NCBI RefSeq assembly: GCF_010747475.1 | Contig: NZ_VSLZ01000010.1 | Location: forward strand, 21,157-85,156 | Direction of reading: 5' to 3' | DNA from: Halorussus sp. MSC15.2 | GTDB taxonomy: Archaea > Halobacteriota > Halobacteria > Halobacteriales > Haladaptataceae | DNA length: 64,000 bases | Shown: piece by piece, positions 28,295 to 37,368 of the stretch | Layout of the letters: every line of letters starts with the position of its first letter | How positions within the stretch are numbered: position 1 is the first letter of the stretch | Translations under genes and position numbers: made by a program | The notes under the pieces: model-generated | What the model saw: the letters and a program-made list of their open reading frames with translations, nothing else | Databases searched by the model: none | What the model was told of the DNA's origin: nothing

Positions 28295-28755
28295 ATATCA
28301 GGAAGGATAGAGATCGACGAGGAGACCGCGATGCGCGTCGCACATCATGCGCTCGCTGTCGAAACACCGATCTGGATGATCGGTGATTCGGTGTTCGATA
28401 TGCTGAACTGGCACGACGTTCTGCTGGAGGAGAACGTAGTGCCGGTCGCTTCATACAATCCGAGAAACACCGACGAGCCACTCGATATCGAGTACAGGGC
28501 CGAAGACCAAATCAAGGACCACTTCGAGAAGATCCGGGTTCACAGACGCAGCCTGAGGAAACTTACGCTGACAGAGCTCAGATTGAGAACACGATTAACG
28601 TCTGCAAGGGCGGTGGTCTCGGACGATTCTTCGCCCGAGGCCGCGCTATGATAAAAGCGCTTGTGCTCTTATCGCGGTGTCTTCGAGTCGTCGTTGCGAT
28701 CACGAACTATGAACAAGGAGCTGATCCCAGTAGCCCCAACCTGGGTTATAAAACC
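28295..28755 (+). pseudogene. IS transposase C-terminal relic (DDE type, haloarchaeal ISH)
   Basis: The frame EIDEETAMRVAHHALAVETP, MIGDSVFDMLNWHDVLLEEN, SYNPRNTDEPLDIEYRAED matches the C-terminal half of haloarchaeal ISH transposases. At about 28556 the frame shifts and continues ETYADRAQIENTINVCKGG, FARGRAMIKALVLL, VVVAITNYEQG. The N-terminal half with the first Asp is absent. No terminal repeats are seen around it. It is the remnant of an insertion sequence. Confidence 0.65.
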
Positions 28756-28811
28756 AATTATATCCTACACCCTTCAGCGAAGCAAGTCTACACCGTTAGT
28801 ACGTCACAGAC

Positions 28812-28853
28812 TTAACCAACAAATTCGGTGAGGTAAGTGGTTTTGTTGGTTAA
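28812..28853. promoter_or_regulatory. 42-bp box TTAACCAACA-N22-TGTTGGTTAA (copy 2)
   Basis: Perfect 10-base arms, spacer 22. It stands upstream of TFB (start 29127) after the transposase relic. The rest of 28854-29126 shows no gene. The box begins on the last codons of an out-of-frame tail of the transposase relic. Confidence 0.7.
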
Positions 28854-29126
28854 CAGCGAAGAGGATACTCCATGAGAATCCCGCTAAAACCCCTGGAGCG
28901 TGAAGTACGTCATGGAGTCACCCTCTAACAGCGAAGTCATTCTGAGGCGTCTTTATTGTACGAAAGGAGTAGTGAACATCGCAAGTCCGTAGCGTTCTCT
29001 ATTAGACGAGTAACTGCGTACTCAGATTCGATGAAACCGAACGAATCGACCGCAGGGTAGTTTATCTGCCCCACAAGGGGTGAGGGCGTCGTCGAGTTGG
29101 CGAGGTTCTTGATAACCGTGATATCT

Positions 29127-30047
29127 ATGTCGAATAGAGCCATCTACGAGCGAGCGTTCGACGAAGATGTACAGACCGAGACGAACAACTGCCCCGAGTG
29201 CAACGGTCGAGTCACTACCAATGCGGTCGAAACCACCTGCGAAGACTGTGGGCTCGTCATCGACGAGCAGCGCATCGACCATGGGCCGGAATGGCGGTCG
29301 TTCGAAGCTGACGAGCGTGAACGAACAGGTGCGCCACTAACGGCCACTCGTCACGACCGCGGCCTCTCGACCGAAATCGGGCGTGGGACCGACGCGAACG
29401 GAAATCAGCTCTCCGGGCGAAAGCGCCGACAACTCGGTCGACTCCGCCGGGAACAGTCCCGTGGACGATTCCAGTCGAAAGCCGAGCGCAATCTCGCGCA
29501 TGGCCTCAGTGAAGTCCGTCGCATCAGTAGCGCGCTCGACCTCGGCGAGACGATTCGTGACCAAGCATGTCGGCTCTTCCGGAGCGCCCAGAATGAAGAC
29601 CTGCTTCGGGGCCGGTCAATCGAAGCGATGGCGGCGGCAAGCGTCCACGGAACGTGTCGGTGCAACGGCCTCTCGCGGACACTCGAGGAGATCACCGAGC
29701 CAGCGCGCGTTGAGCAGGCCCGAGTGAGGACTGCGTATCAGACACTGAATACAGAACTCGGCCTTCCAGCCCAACCCGTGAGGCCGAGTGGATTCATTCC
29801 CCAGCTAGCCTCCGAACTCGACATCCCCGACCGAATTAGGAATCGTGCCCGGAAGTTAGCAGAACAGGCAGAATCAGCAGGTGCCGTTTCAGGCGTCGAT
29901 CCGACAGGATTCGCCGCCGCGTGCTTGTACAAAGCAGGCTGTGACGCAGGCCGATTGATGGTCCAATCAGACGTCGCACGGGCCGCGAATGTCTCGACAG
30001 TGACCATCCGCACTCACCGAGACACATTGAACGAACTCGCTATGTAA
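29127..30047 (+). CDS. tfb: Transcription initiation factor TFB (TFIIB)
   Basis: 306 residues from ATG 29127. The N-terminal zinc ribbon is CPECNGRVTTNAVETTCEDCG (30-50), the B-finger region ATRHDRGLSTEIGRG is intact, and two cyclin repeats end with the helix-turn-helix VQSDVARAANVSTVTIRTHR. TFB recruits RNA polymerase to TBP-bound TATA and BRE. Plasmid-borne TFB paralogues in haloarchaea alter promoter choice, so it may help express the genes in this window (inference). The acidic N-terminal leader before the ribbon is normal for the group. Confidence 0.9.
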   Translation: MSNRAIYERAFDEDVQTETNNCPECNGRVTTNAVETTCEDCGLVIDEQRIDHGPEWRSFEADERERTGAPLTATRHDRGLSTEIGRGTDANGNQLSGRKRRQLGRLRREQSRGRFQSKAERNLAHGLSEVRRISSALDLGETIRDQACRLFRSAQNEDLLRGRSIEAMAAASVHGTCRCNGLSRTLEEITEPARVEQARVRTAYQTLNTELGLPAQPVRPSGFIPQLASELDIPDRIRNRARKLAEQAESAGAVSGVDPTGFAAACLYKAGCDAGRLMVQSDVARAANVSTVTIRTHRDTLNELAM

Positions 30048-30136
30048 ATGCGCGTGTTCCCCTAATTTGCGGGCCTCAATAGGTTGACCAGGGGTTATCG
30101 TTTAAATACGAAGACGAGGCAGTACTACATTACTTG

Positions 30137-31027
30137 ATGACTCAGGGGGACTCGGACCACCAAGAACTTCGGCCACTCGGCGAAGCAACGCATATTCCCG
30201 ACGACAAACTCTCCAATAGTAGCGTCGAGGATTCTAGCCAACAGCGACTAGATGCAGTCGCTACAAGTTATCCAAACGAGACGACAGCAACGAAGAGCGA
30301 GTGTTCCTCCTGTGGAGCATCTATTCCTGCGGGGCGGACAAAGTGCAGGTTCTGTCTGGTGAACCACCTCGATAGCTCCGAGGAGGAACAGTCGAGGTCC
30401 GATACTGACTGGACACTGCTTCACGTTGTTCATTTCGTCGTGGGAGCATCGACGTTCGACAGCGCCATCGCGAAGGGTACTGCGGCGGCGGGCCTCCTCG
30501 TGAAGGCCGACAGAGACTCCGCGGTCGACGACTGTCGGCTGATCTACGAGTTCGACGAGGAGCCTGCACCACAGCTTACCGACAAGTGGCCTTCGCTCCC
30601 TGAGGCAGTACGGATTACGTCCGACTCGGGCAGACAGCTAGTCGAAACTGGCCGTGAACTGACGGAGTGGCAGGACACGACGCAGTCGCATCACGACGGC
30701 GAACACGCGACGTTCCTCTACGACGAAGGTGGACGTGGCGTTCACGACGAAAATCATCTTATGACACTTCTTGAGGACACAGACGACGTGTGGCTAGTGC
30801 CCGCAATTGCACTCCAGCAATCTATCGAGGAGACCAGGACTGACAGCCAGCAACGCGGGCGACCGAACAGGAGACAATTGGAGTGTCGTGAGTGCGACCG
30901 TGATACGAGGCACCGATTCCTCGACTTCGAGACTGTCCCCGACGATGAGTGGAGTGGCCAGCCAATGTGGGAGTGCAACGTCTGCAGTACGCCCCGATAC
31001 GGGCCAGAACCCAAAGCAGACCAGTAG
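30137..31027 (+). CDS. Zinc-ribbon plasmid protein (haloarchaeal, unknown role)
   Basis: 296 residues. A TATA-like TTTAAATA lies about 30 bases upstream of ATG 30137, suggesting a leaderless transcript. There is a first ribbon SSCGASIPAGRTKCRFC (about 58-76), a middle domain ending in ATFLYDEGGRGVHDENHLM, and a second zinc ribbon near the C-terminus ECRECDRDTRHRF / WECNVC. The middle domain is shared with the protein at 35738-36229 and the relic at 34282-34645. I recall homologues carrying the unhelpful label 'biosurfactant protein'. Function unknown. Confidence 0.6.
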   Translation: MTQGDSDHQELRPLGEATHIPDDKLSNSSVEDSSQQRLDAVATSYPNETTATKSECSSCGASIPAGRTKCRFCLVNHLDSSEEEQSRSDTDWTLLHVVHFVVGASTFDSAIAKGTAAAGLLVKADRDSAVDDCRLIYEFDEEPAPQLTDKWPSLPEAVRITSDSGRQLVETGRELTEWQDTTQSHHDGEHATFLYDEGGRGVHDENHLMTLLEDTDDVWLVPAIALQQSIEETRTDSQQRGRPNRRQLECRECDRDTRHRFLDFETVPDDEWSGQPMWECNVCSTPRYGPEPKADQ

Positions 31028-31040
31028 ACGGATATCACTT

Positions 31041-31082
31041 TTAACCAACAGACGAGCGCGTATTTTGGCGTTTGTTGGTTAA
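31041..31082. promoter_or_regulatory. 42-bp box TTAACCAACA-N22-TGTTGGTTAA (copy 3)
   Basis: Perfect arms 31041-31050 and 31073-31082, spacer 22. It sits 13 bases after the stop of the zinc-ribbon gene. Its spacer (GACGAGCGCG...) is closely similar to that of copy 4 at 35560, so these two derive from one another. Confidence 0.7.
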
Positions 31083-31224
31083 CAAAGGACTGGTTCTCTC
31101 GGTTAGTCGATTAACTGCCAAGCGTGGCTCTGTTGAAAAACCCAGTATATGATAATATACCACATACGGAGGGTAATGCACCAAATGGTCGTCCTTTGGT
31201 TCTACGTCTCAGCAGTTACAAGTG

Positions 31225-31769
31225 CTAATAGACCGAGAGTGTGAATGTGACGGCTATGTACTGAGCGCAAGTCGAAAGCCCCACGAGTGGCGTTGTTCGC
31301 TTTCCATATCTCTGGATCGCGAAGTCCCACTCACTCTCAAACCGATACATTCCGGTTGGAAGATACTCCTCTTTGTTTGGGCCGTTCAATATCGAATACG
31401 TGTTTGAGACTTCGCCTCCAAGAGGAATGGTGACCACGCGTTGAGAAAGTAGAGGAACATACCGCTCCTTCAACCGCCAACAATCGACATATAGAGTTAC
31501 TGGAATCAGACCAACGTACTGACGAGGAACGGACTCATCACTCGTATTATCTAGAATAACGTAAAGAGTGTTTCCTCGGAGAATTCATTCCGCATTGTGC
31601 GGAATGGCGCGACATATCCGAAGTATAATCGCCGCTGTACCTCAACGTCGTCGTGACTGGGGTGTGAGTTGTGACGGTGAGTGTACGCTATACTCTTAAT
31701 GACCTCCACTTGAATCCGAACGTCGGAATATTCCGGCACGGTATCACTTTCGACTATGTACGTAGTCAA
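31225..31769 (-). pseudogene. Unrecognised gene interrupted by a frameshift
   Basis: Two - strand frames connect near 31565. The first starts MTTYIVESDTVPEYSDVRIQ and ends FRTMRNEFSEE. After a one-base shift it continues TLYVILDNTSDESVPRQYVG, VTIPLGGEVSNTYS, YRFESEWDFAI. The combined 180 residues look like a beta-sandwich protein without signal peptide. I do not recognise it. Bases 31083-31224 and 31770-32017 show no gene. Confidence 0.45.
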
Positions 31770-32017
31770 TAGTGTCTTACCTTTATTTAATTAATAATCA
31801 TCTGACGTGGGATATGAATCTCGATATGAGGTGATGACATTATGCGGCGATAACGACGTGAACCGGTTAGAGACGTGCGTGTACAGCAAGATATCCATGA
31901 TTGGCATCATCTGCCTATACTCTCCCCACGTCGTTCTATTGCTTCAAATATTAGTTTTAGACTTATAAATTATCTATAAAAGAAACACTTAAGTATAATT
32001 TCAAACTACCTAATTCT

Positions 32018-33127
32018 ATGTCGCAAGAAAGCGACGGTCGCAAGAATAGCGTGAACCGACGAACGTTCATTTCTAGTGCCGTTGGTGTAAGTGCAACAGC
32101 TCTCGGGACCGGTGTAGTAAGTGCTAATCCAGGGGGTAAGAAGGACCTCGCGGCTGCCTTCAATACTATGATCAACCGACATGGAACCCCGAACGAGAAA
32201 GGGGTGGCAGTCGTCAAAGACGGTCAAGTTGTGTATACTGATGGCAAACCACCGAGTAGCCTACCTCAGTCTGTTGGAAGCCCCAGCATCGGCACGGCAT
32301 ATGTGTTTGACGATGGTTTCGAAACGGAGTACTGGTGTGCTCTGGAACCCACTGGAAACAAGTGGAAAGCGTCACTCAACGGTGACAAATACCGGCTCTT
32401 GTTCACCAAGGATGACCAGGCGGCGTTGTCGAAAAAGATGGAGGCCAACGAGGTCTCAACGAAATCGCGAGATGTGACTACGAGTTCGACAGCTGATATC
32501 AACCTCACCCAAGGTAACAACACGACTGTTTCCCCAAGCACGTTATCCAATGGGGACACGGACAGCAACGTGGTCGTAGCTGGAGGTACGAGTGAGGACT
32601 ATGACCCCAGCGCACGTGAAGGATACGCAGACGCCAAGGTGTTCGCTGGTGGCTCATCCATGTCTGAGGCAGAGATTTGGATGACCGTGTCGAGCGACGA
32701 CTCTGGTGGCGTTGAGTGCACGGTCGGTGGCACTTGGTCTGGCTCAATGGTCGCTACGCCTGGGACCTCTTCCAGTGGTGAGGTTTCGGTGTTCATCCGC
32801 GAGGCTGGTAGTGGACAGGACATCGATACTGCTAACATTCTGTCCCATAATGCCCCAGTGTATGGGGACTACTGGCAGAAAATGAGCTCCTACGAAAGTT
32901 GGAGTGGTAGTGGAGATAATGACAACACGGTGTTTGCAAACCTCGACAGTTATACGACGTACGAGGTTGGGATTCGACTCCGCTGTGAGTCCGCAGCACT
33001 TAACGTTTCGTCGTTCCCTGGATCGGTCAGATCGGACTTCTACCGTAAGGACGAGCCGCTGGACCCGACTCAGAAACGGAAATTCGCCTCTCTTGATAGC
33101 ATCGAATTCGCATGGCCCAATGCCTAA
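32018..33127 (+). CDS. Tat-exported surface protein
   Basis: 369 residues. A twin-arginine signal (NRRTFISSAVGVSATALG followed by SANPGG) is clear, with RR at 15-16 and cleavage near residue 37. The mature part is Ser/Thr/Gly/Asp-rich (GGSSMSEAEIWMTVSSDDSG) and beta-rich, ending in LDPTQKRKFASLDSIEF. It looks like a secreted or surface protein. No enzymatic motif. The 60-residue membrane protein follows after six bases and may be co-transcribed. Confidence 0.75.
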   Translation: MSQESDGRKNSVNRRTFISSAVGVSATALGTGVVSANPGGKKDLAAAFNTMINRHGTPNEKGVAVVKDGQVVYTDGKPPSSLPQSVGSPSIGTAYVFDDGFETEYWCALEPTGNKWKASLNGDKYRLLFTKDDQAALSKKMEANEVSTKSRDVTTSSTADINLTQGNNTTVSPSTLSNGDTDSNVVVAGGTSEDYDPSAREGYADAKVFAGGSSMSEAEIWMTVSSDDSGGVECTVGGTWSGSMVATPGTSSSGEVSVFIREAGSGQDIDTANILSHNAPVYGDYWQKMSSYESWSGSGDNDNTVFANLDSYTTYEVGIRLRCESAALNVSSFPGSVRSDFYRKDEPLDPTQKRKFASLDSIEFAWPNA

Positions 33128-33133
33128 ATCCAC

Positions 33134-33316
33134 ATGTCGATCCGAAATGATCATCCGTACCTGATCGCTGGGATTATCGTTTACGCCTTGGTGATCGCGA
33201 TATCCATGCTGAGTGTTGTTGCCCTTCCAGATCCTACAAGTGTAGTTTGGGTTCTGGTCGGACTATCGGTCCTCGGCGTGCCTACCACCTACGTAGTCGG
33301 ACAGCGGTTCTCGTAG
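33134..33316 (+). CDS. Small two-helix membrane protein
   Basis: 60 residues from ATG 33134, with two membrane helices (about 8-30 and 36-55) around a short loop. It starts six bases after the secreted protein and is probably in its operon. Family unknown; small haloarchaeal membrane proteins of this shape are frequent. Confidence 0.55.
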   Translation: MSIRNDHPYLIAGIIVYALVIAISMLSVVALPDPTSVVWVLVGLSVLGVPTTYVVGQRFS

Positions 33317-33784
33317 GTCAGCGGTGGGCCCACCGAAGTCAATAAAAGCACAGCATAAGCATGTCATCGTAGTGGTTCCGCGAGTAGGGTACTTAGATTA
33401 TAAAATAAAAGTTTTGTAGTATATTTAATTAATATTTCATATGAATATTATAGAAGGGCAAAATAATACCTCACAGTAGCCTGTCGACGACATTTGAAGA
33501 GATGGCACTAGCTACGGCGTAATCACCCATCGTCTATGAAAAACGGTAATCCCGGAACAGTGACACCGAGAAGTTTGGTCTCTCCAACTCGCCTCTGCCA
33601 GCAGTTTGACATGTAGAGTCGAACCCTTTCTAAGGGACACTACACCGCGGTACACTTTTTGACGACGGATGCGAACACTAGAACGGACATCACGGTGCTA
33701 ACTAAAAAGTGCTTTCAGCCCTATCCGGATGAGAGTTCCCGATACAGTTCATAACTTCCTCAATCACTCAGCGTTCCACCATCC
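33317..33784. other. Gene-free AT-rich stretch
   Basis: I see no coding frame, repeat family or hairpin. It is AT-rich around 33400-33460 (TATATTTAATTAATATTTCATATG) and separates the + strand secreted-protein genes from a convergent - strand membrane gene. Confidence 0.35.
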
Positions 33785-34150
33785 TTACTGAGTCGATGGC
33801 TGGCTCCAGTCAAGCCAGAAGGCTACTGGGTACGCGATCAGGAACGCTCCCAACCAAATCAGTATGGTCTGCACCGTCGGATACAGCGCGCCGATGTACC
33901 CGTCACCAACTCCGACGACCGCGGAAGCCGCAATCACGACTACCAACGAAACGAACGTAAACACTGTCAACTGTCGATATGAAGGTGAGTACGAACTGTT
34001 GACCAGCACCCCGGCCACTACAGCGACAACAAGCGTTGAAAGTACCCCCAGCGTCGGCGGCGTCGGACTGACCGCTCGTTTCACCACCATTCTGACGGCA
34101 ATGCCAATCGAATATTGGAGGATCAACAGATAGACGAGAGCACGTCCCAT
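33785..34150 (-). CDS. Membrane protein, unrecognised
   Basis: 121 residues from ATG 34150 (MGRALVYLLILQYS). Four membrane helices fill it. A longer frame reaches 34363, but its first residues are antisense to a relic on the other strand and are unreliable; a GTG start between is possible. It lies convergently beside a duplicated gene fragment. Function unknown. Confidence 0.5.
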   Translation of the reverse strand: MGRALVYLLILQYSIGIAVRMVVKRAVSPTPPTLGVLSTLVVAVVAGVLVNSSYSPSYRQLTVFTFVSLVVVIAASAVVGVGDGYIGALYPTVQTILIWLGAFLIAYPVAFWLDWSQPSTQ

Positions 34151-34281
34151 CTGCCGGATATACCCTGACAACGCCGTCAGACCTCCTGTCTCCGGGTCGC
34201 TCACGACTTTGTCTCCTCGAAGCCATACGCACGAAACGACCGTCCAACCTGGGCGTAAATCAAGACTGCCCGTGAACGGTC

Positions 34282-34645
34282 CGAGTGGCAGGATACGACG
34301 CAGTCGCGTCACGACGGCGAACATGCGACGTTCCTCTACGACGAAGGTGGACGTGGCGTTCATGACGAAAATCGTCTTATGACGCTTCTTGAGGACCCAG
34401 ACGACATGTGGCTAGTGCCCGCGATTGCACTCCAGCAATACAGCGAGGAGACCACAACTGACAGCCACCAACGCGAGCGACCGAACAGGAGGCACCTCGA
34501 GTGTCGTGAGTGCGACCGTGGTACGAGGCACCGATTCCTCAACTTCGAGACCGTTCCAGACGACGAGTGGAGTGGTCAACCAATGTGGGAGTGTCACGTC
34601 TGCGGAATGCCTCGATATGGGCCAGAACCCAAAGTGGGCAAGTAG
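34282..34645 (+). pseudogene. Duplicated 3' end of the zinc-ribbon gene
   Basis: The DNA from GAGTGGCAGGA near 34282 to the stop at 34643-34645 is a near copy of 30667-31027, encoding EWQDTTQSRHDGEHATFLYD, then NRLMTLLEDPDDMWLVPAIA, and the zinc ribbon ECRECDRGTRHRF. The first 180 codons are missing and no start is present, so it is a truncated duplication. The breakpoint is sharp against the membrane gene on the other strand. Confidence 0.7.
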
Positions 34646-34789
34646 GCGAGATGGTAATCTTAGTAGTAGTTAGTAGTACGGTTTCTTTGTTCAATTTGTA
34701 GTCCGTAACTGTCTCAGTAGTTTTGCTCAATACATGGTGAATAGTTAGTGTTGCGCCAATTATATTTTTGAGGGGCATATATTGCGGAT

Positions 34790-35407
34790 ATGTCCCTCAC
34801 TATCAGTCAAGTAGACGAGATTGAACACTGGACAGGGAGACTCTTGGCGATTGCTGGCGTCCTGATACTTATTGAAGCTGCCAGCGGTGCCATTAATGAG
34901 AGTTTACGGGAGGTTCCGTTTGCATGGCTTCTCACGTCAATTCCGTTCGGAATCGGCTTTGTCTTACTCCCGCTTGTGCTGCTTAGGTCGTATCAGTTCC
35001 TCTCGGACCGTACACCGACATCGGCTGTCATCGGGGTTGCCCTCGTGGCGGCACTTCCGGTTGGGACCGTCGTCATAGTAGCGTGGGCTGTCGCGGCTGA
35101 CGCCAGTGGTATCGTCCCCGACGTAACCGTCCTGCCGGTCAGAATCGATACTGTCTTCTTCACGCTCTTGGCCGTCTTCGCGGGTGGCATTGCGACGTTC
35201 GGACTCTCTTTGCTTCGGTACGACCGAACCCGACTGCTCGGTGGGGCGTTACTGATGTTTGGATCGGCCTGGAACCTCCCGCTGGTCGTCGTGGGACTAT
35301 CGGGAGTGTATCCAGGGTTGCTTTCGCCTCTTTTCGTCGCCTCAGTGGCGACAACAATGATAGCAATCGGCTACTGCTTCCCACTAGTCGAACCTGAGAG
35401 TCAATGA
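34790..35407 (+). CDS. Polytopic membrane protein, unrecognised
   Basis: 205 residues. Six membrane helices are spread from residue 17 to 200 with short loops. An AT-rich region with a TATA-like TTATATTTT lies about 30 bases upstream, consistent with a leaderless promoter. Short charged N-terminus (ISQVDEIEHW). No recognisable transporter motif. It stands alone between the relic and the 42-bp box. Confidence 0.6.
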   Translation: MSLTISQVDEIEHWTGRLLAIAGVLILIEAASGAINESLREVPFAWLLTSIPFGIGFVLLPLVLLRSYQFLSDRTPTSAVIGVALVAALPVGTVVIVAWAVAADASGIVPDVTVLPVRIDTVFFTLLAVFAGGIATFGLSLLRYDRTRLLGGALLMFGSAWNLPLVVVGLSGVYPGLLSPLFVASVATTMIAIGYCFPLVEPESQ

Positions 35408-35559
35408 GAACAGACGTTGTGCTGTACTTATCCGGTAAATTTTGCACGCCATTTGTGACAAATTCTATAGACAGCCAGTCGTGTCATACGTCGCTTCCCT
35501 AAATCGAGCGTCGATTGCATAGGCGATTCTGAGTAAAGAAATTATGCTACCCTCTACTG

Positions 35560-35601
35560 TTAACCAACGGACGAGCACGAATTTCAGCGTTTGTTGGTTA
35601 A
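35560..35601. promoter_or_regulatory. 42-bp box TTAACCAACG-N22-TGTTGGTTAA (copy 4)
   Basis: Left arm has one mismatch (TTAACCAACG); right arm is perfect; spacer 22. Its spacer is similar to that of copy 3. It lies upstream of a hairpin element and the gene at 35738. Confidence 0.7.
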
Positions 35602-35649
35602 CTTCAGTCCAATCCACAACTCCTTCCTGATTGGACGATGGCCGCCTGT

Positions 35650-35682
35650 GTTTTTTCTGCGCCGGCGATGAGTGCCGGCGCA
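35650..35682 (+). promoter_or_regulatory. T-tract plus GC hairpin before the 35738 gene
   Basis: TTTTTT then perfect 9-bp stem TGCGCCGGC (35658-35666) / GCCGGCGCA (35674-35682) with loop GATGAGT. Ends 55 bases before the ATG. Confidence 0.65.
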
Positions 35683-35737
35683 CTAAGCAGTAGCGTAGAA
35701 TAGAGTCGTGTGCGTCGGCAGACCGAAGTGAGAACCA

Positions 35738-36229
35738 ATGCATATGGTCATTTACTCGCTGGTAGAGGCATCGACACGAGACGAAGCACTCGCAACTGGA
35801 AAGACGGTATTCGACCGACTCGTCGGGGCTAACCCACATGCAGATGCTGTGTTCGACTATTACGTGACGTTCGACGAGTCGGGCACGTCAGTCGCTGGGA
35901 AAGCCCGGTGGGGCGACTTGCCAGTAGCAGCGCCCGTCAACTCCGAGGAGGGCGAGGAACTGCTAGAACGTGGGTGGGACGCAACCGAGGACGAGTTCCA
36001 GCGGAATCTTGACCGTGTCCGGGACGCACTTGAAGAACTCAGCGACGAGGAGATCATGCGCGACGACGGGCTCGCTCGGCATGCGTTCCACCAAGTCGGC
36101 GCATACGACGGCCCCACCATCTTCCTGTACGACGAACACGGGAGCGGTATTCGGCATCGAGACCAGCTTGACCGCATCCTCGACGAGGGCGAGAATCTCT
36201 GGATTGTCCCAGCAGACGTTCACTACTGA
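35738..36229 (+). CDS. Plasmid protein sharing the central domain of the 30137 protein
   Basis: 163 residues from ATG 35738 (a second ATG at 35744 is equally plausible). The opening VIYSLVEASTRDEALATGK and the closing PTIFLYDEHGSGIRHRDQLD, ENLWIVPADVHY match the middle domain of the 30137 protein (HVVHFVVGASTFDSAIAKGT, ATFLYDEGGRGVHDENH, DVWLVPAIALQ). It lacks both zinc ribbons. Acidic, soluble, function unknown. Upstream are a 42-bp box and a hairpin element, in that order. Confidence 0.6.
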   Translation: MHMVIYSLVEASTRDEALATGKTVFDRLVGANPHADAVFDYYVTFDESGTSVAGKARWGDLPVAAPVNSEEGEELLERGWDATEDEFQRNLDRVRDALEELSDEEIMRDDGLARHAFHQVGAYDGPTIFLYDEHGSGIRHRDQLDRILDEGENLWIVPADVHY

Positions 36230-36273
36230 GCGCCCGAGTTAGCCAGGGAACGTGACGGAGTGATCGCGGTGAG

Positions 36274-36298
36274 TTTTTCGTTCTCCCTGAGGGGTGCA
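36274..36298 (+). promoter_or_regulatory. Degenerate T-tract/GGGGTGC element
   Basis: TTTTTCGTTCTCCCTGAGGGGTGCATG keeps the T-tract and the GGGGTGC core but has only a 3-4 bp stem. It lies 130 bases before the next start, unlike the other copies, and may be decayed. Confidence 0.4.
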
Positions 36299-36400
36299 TG
36301 AAGTCCGAGTTACTGTGGAGCAACCTACGAATCGATATTCGAGTAGTGGCGGCTAAAACGAACTCCGAAATCGGCATTTGTAAACTAAAGCCGAAGACTC

Positions 36401-36430
36401 TTATATACTGCTTTAGTATTTCTTACCAAA
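36401..36430 (+). promoter_or_regulatory. Probable promoter of the HTH/nucleotidyltransferase pair
   Basis: TTATATA at 36401-36407 lies 23-29 bases before ATG 36430, the usual distance from TATA box to transcription start. It suggests a leaderless transcript beginning at the ATG. Confidence 0.55.
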
Positions 36431-37368
36431 TGATGGGGGAAGCGTATCTTCGAGTCCTCGACGCAGTGACCGAGGACCAATCGATTACAGCCCTTCACGA
36501 GCAAACGGGTTATAGCATGGGCCGCGTCCACGAAGTGGTCGAAGAGTTAGAGCAGAACGGCCTCGTCGTGACGAAACGCGGAAATCGCAATCGCAGAGTA
36601 GTTTCGGCCACCGAAACAGCCGTCTTCCGCGCCTACCGGCGACTCCAAAGCCAACACTCCCATATCGATTTCCCGGAACTCCTCTCTCGACGCACTCTCC
36701 ATGTCTGCTGGTTTCTGGATCAGCCACGGAAAGTGAGCGAGATTGCAGACCGACTTCCGATAACACGCCAGCGGATCTACCAACTCCTTGCACCACTGCA
36801 AGAGCGTGCAATGCTTACCAAAGACGGAACCCAGTACAAGATTGCAGACGACCTCACGGACCTCGTTGAATTCGCTCGGGCGTTCGTCGACCACGAACAC
36901 GCACACCGAGTGCGAGAACACGCCCCGAGTGCGGTCGTTCTGTGGAGTACCCCCGCAGAAGCACTCGTGTCCGTCGAATCGAAACAGGACCGACAACAGC
37001 TCGTAGATACGGATGGCTGGGCAGTAACAGGGCTTGCACGGTACGAAGAGTACGGCCTCACCTTCTTTGGCGCGAACCAACCGCCGGTCTTCTACTCCGA
37101 GCTCGCCACCGAGATTACCGTCGAACAACTCGTCTGTCACACCCTCGTCGCCAAGACCGACAGTCGGCGGACAAGCTACGCACTTCTCCTACTCACGACG
37201 ACCGCATTTGATGAAAACCAACTCCGCACAGCTGCAATGGAATACGGCGTAACTGGACTCATCAAAGATATGCTTTCGTTCCTCCACGGTGAACCAACTA
37301 GCTCGGAGTACATCCCGAGTACACGTGATTTCGAGGCTCTTAAACAGCAATATGAGGTGACATCATGA
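36430..37368 (+). CDS. Winged-helix regulator of a nucleotidyltransferase pair (antitoxin-like)
   Basis: 312 residues from ATG 36430, chosen because the TATA element fits; the long ORF from 36298 extends through the promoter. The N-terminus (YLRVLDAVTEDQSITALHEQ, MGRVHEVVEELEQNGLVV) is a winged helix. A second HTH-like block follows (PRKVSEIADRLPITRQRIYQ). The C-terminal half is a ligand- or partner-binding domain. It overlaps the next gene (ATGA, 37365-37368). A DNA-binding gene coupled to a DUF6036-type nucleotidyltransferase resembles AbiE-type and other nucleotidyltransferase toxin-antitoxin pairs. Confidence 0.7.
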   Translation: MMGEAYLRVLDAVTEDQSITALHEQTGYSMGRVHEVVEELEQNGLVVTKRGNRNRRVVSATETAVFRAYRRLQSQHSHIDFPELLSRRTLHVCWFLDQPRKVSEIADRLPITRQRIYQLLAPLQERAMLTKDGTQYKIADDLTDLVEFARAFVDHEHAHRVREHAPSAVVLWSTPAEALVSVESKQDRQQLVDTDGWAVTGLARYEEYGLTFFGANQPPVFYSELATEITVEQLVCHTLVAKTDSRRTSYALLLLTTTAFDENQLRTAAMEYGVTGLIKDMLSFLHGEPTSSEYIPSTRDFEALKQQYEVTS

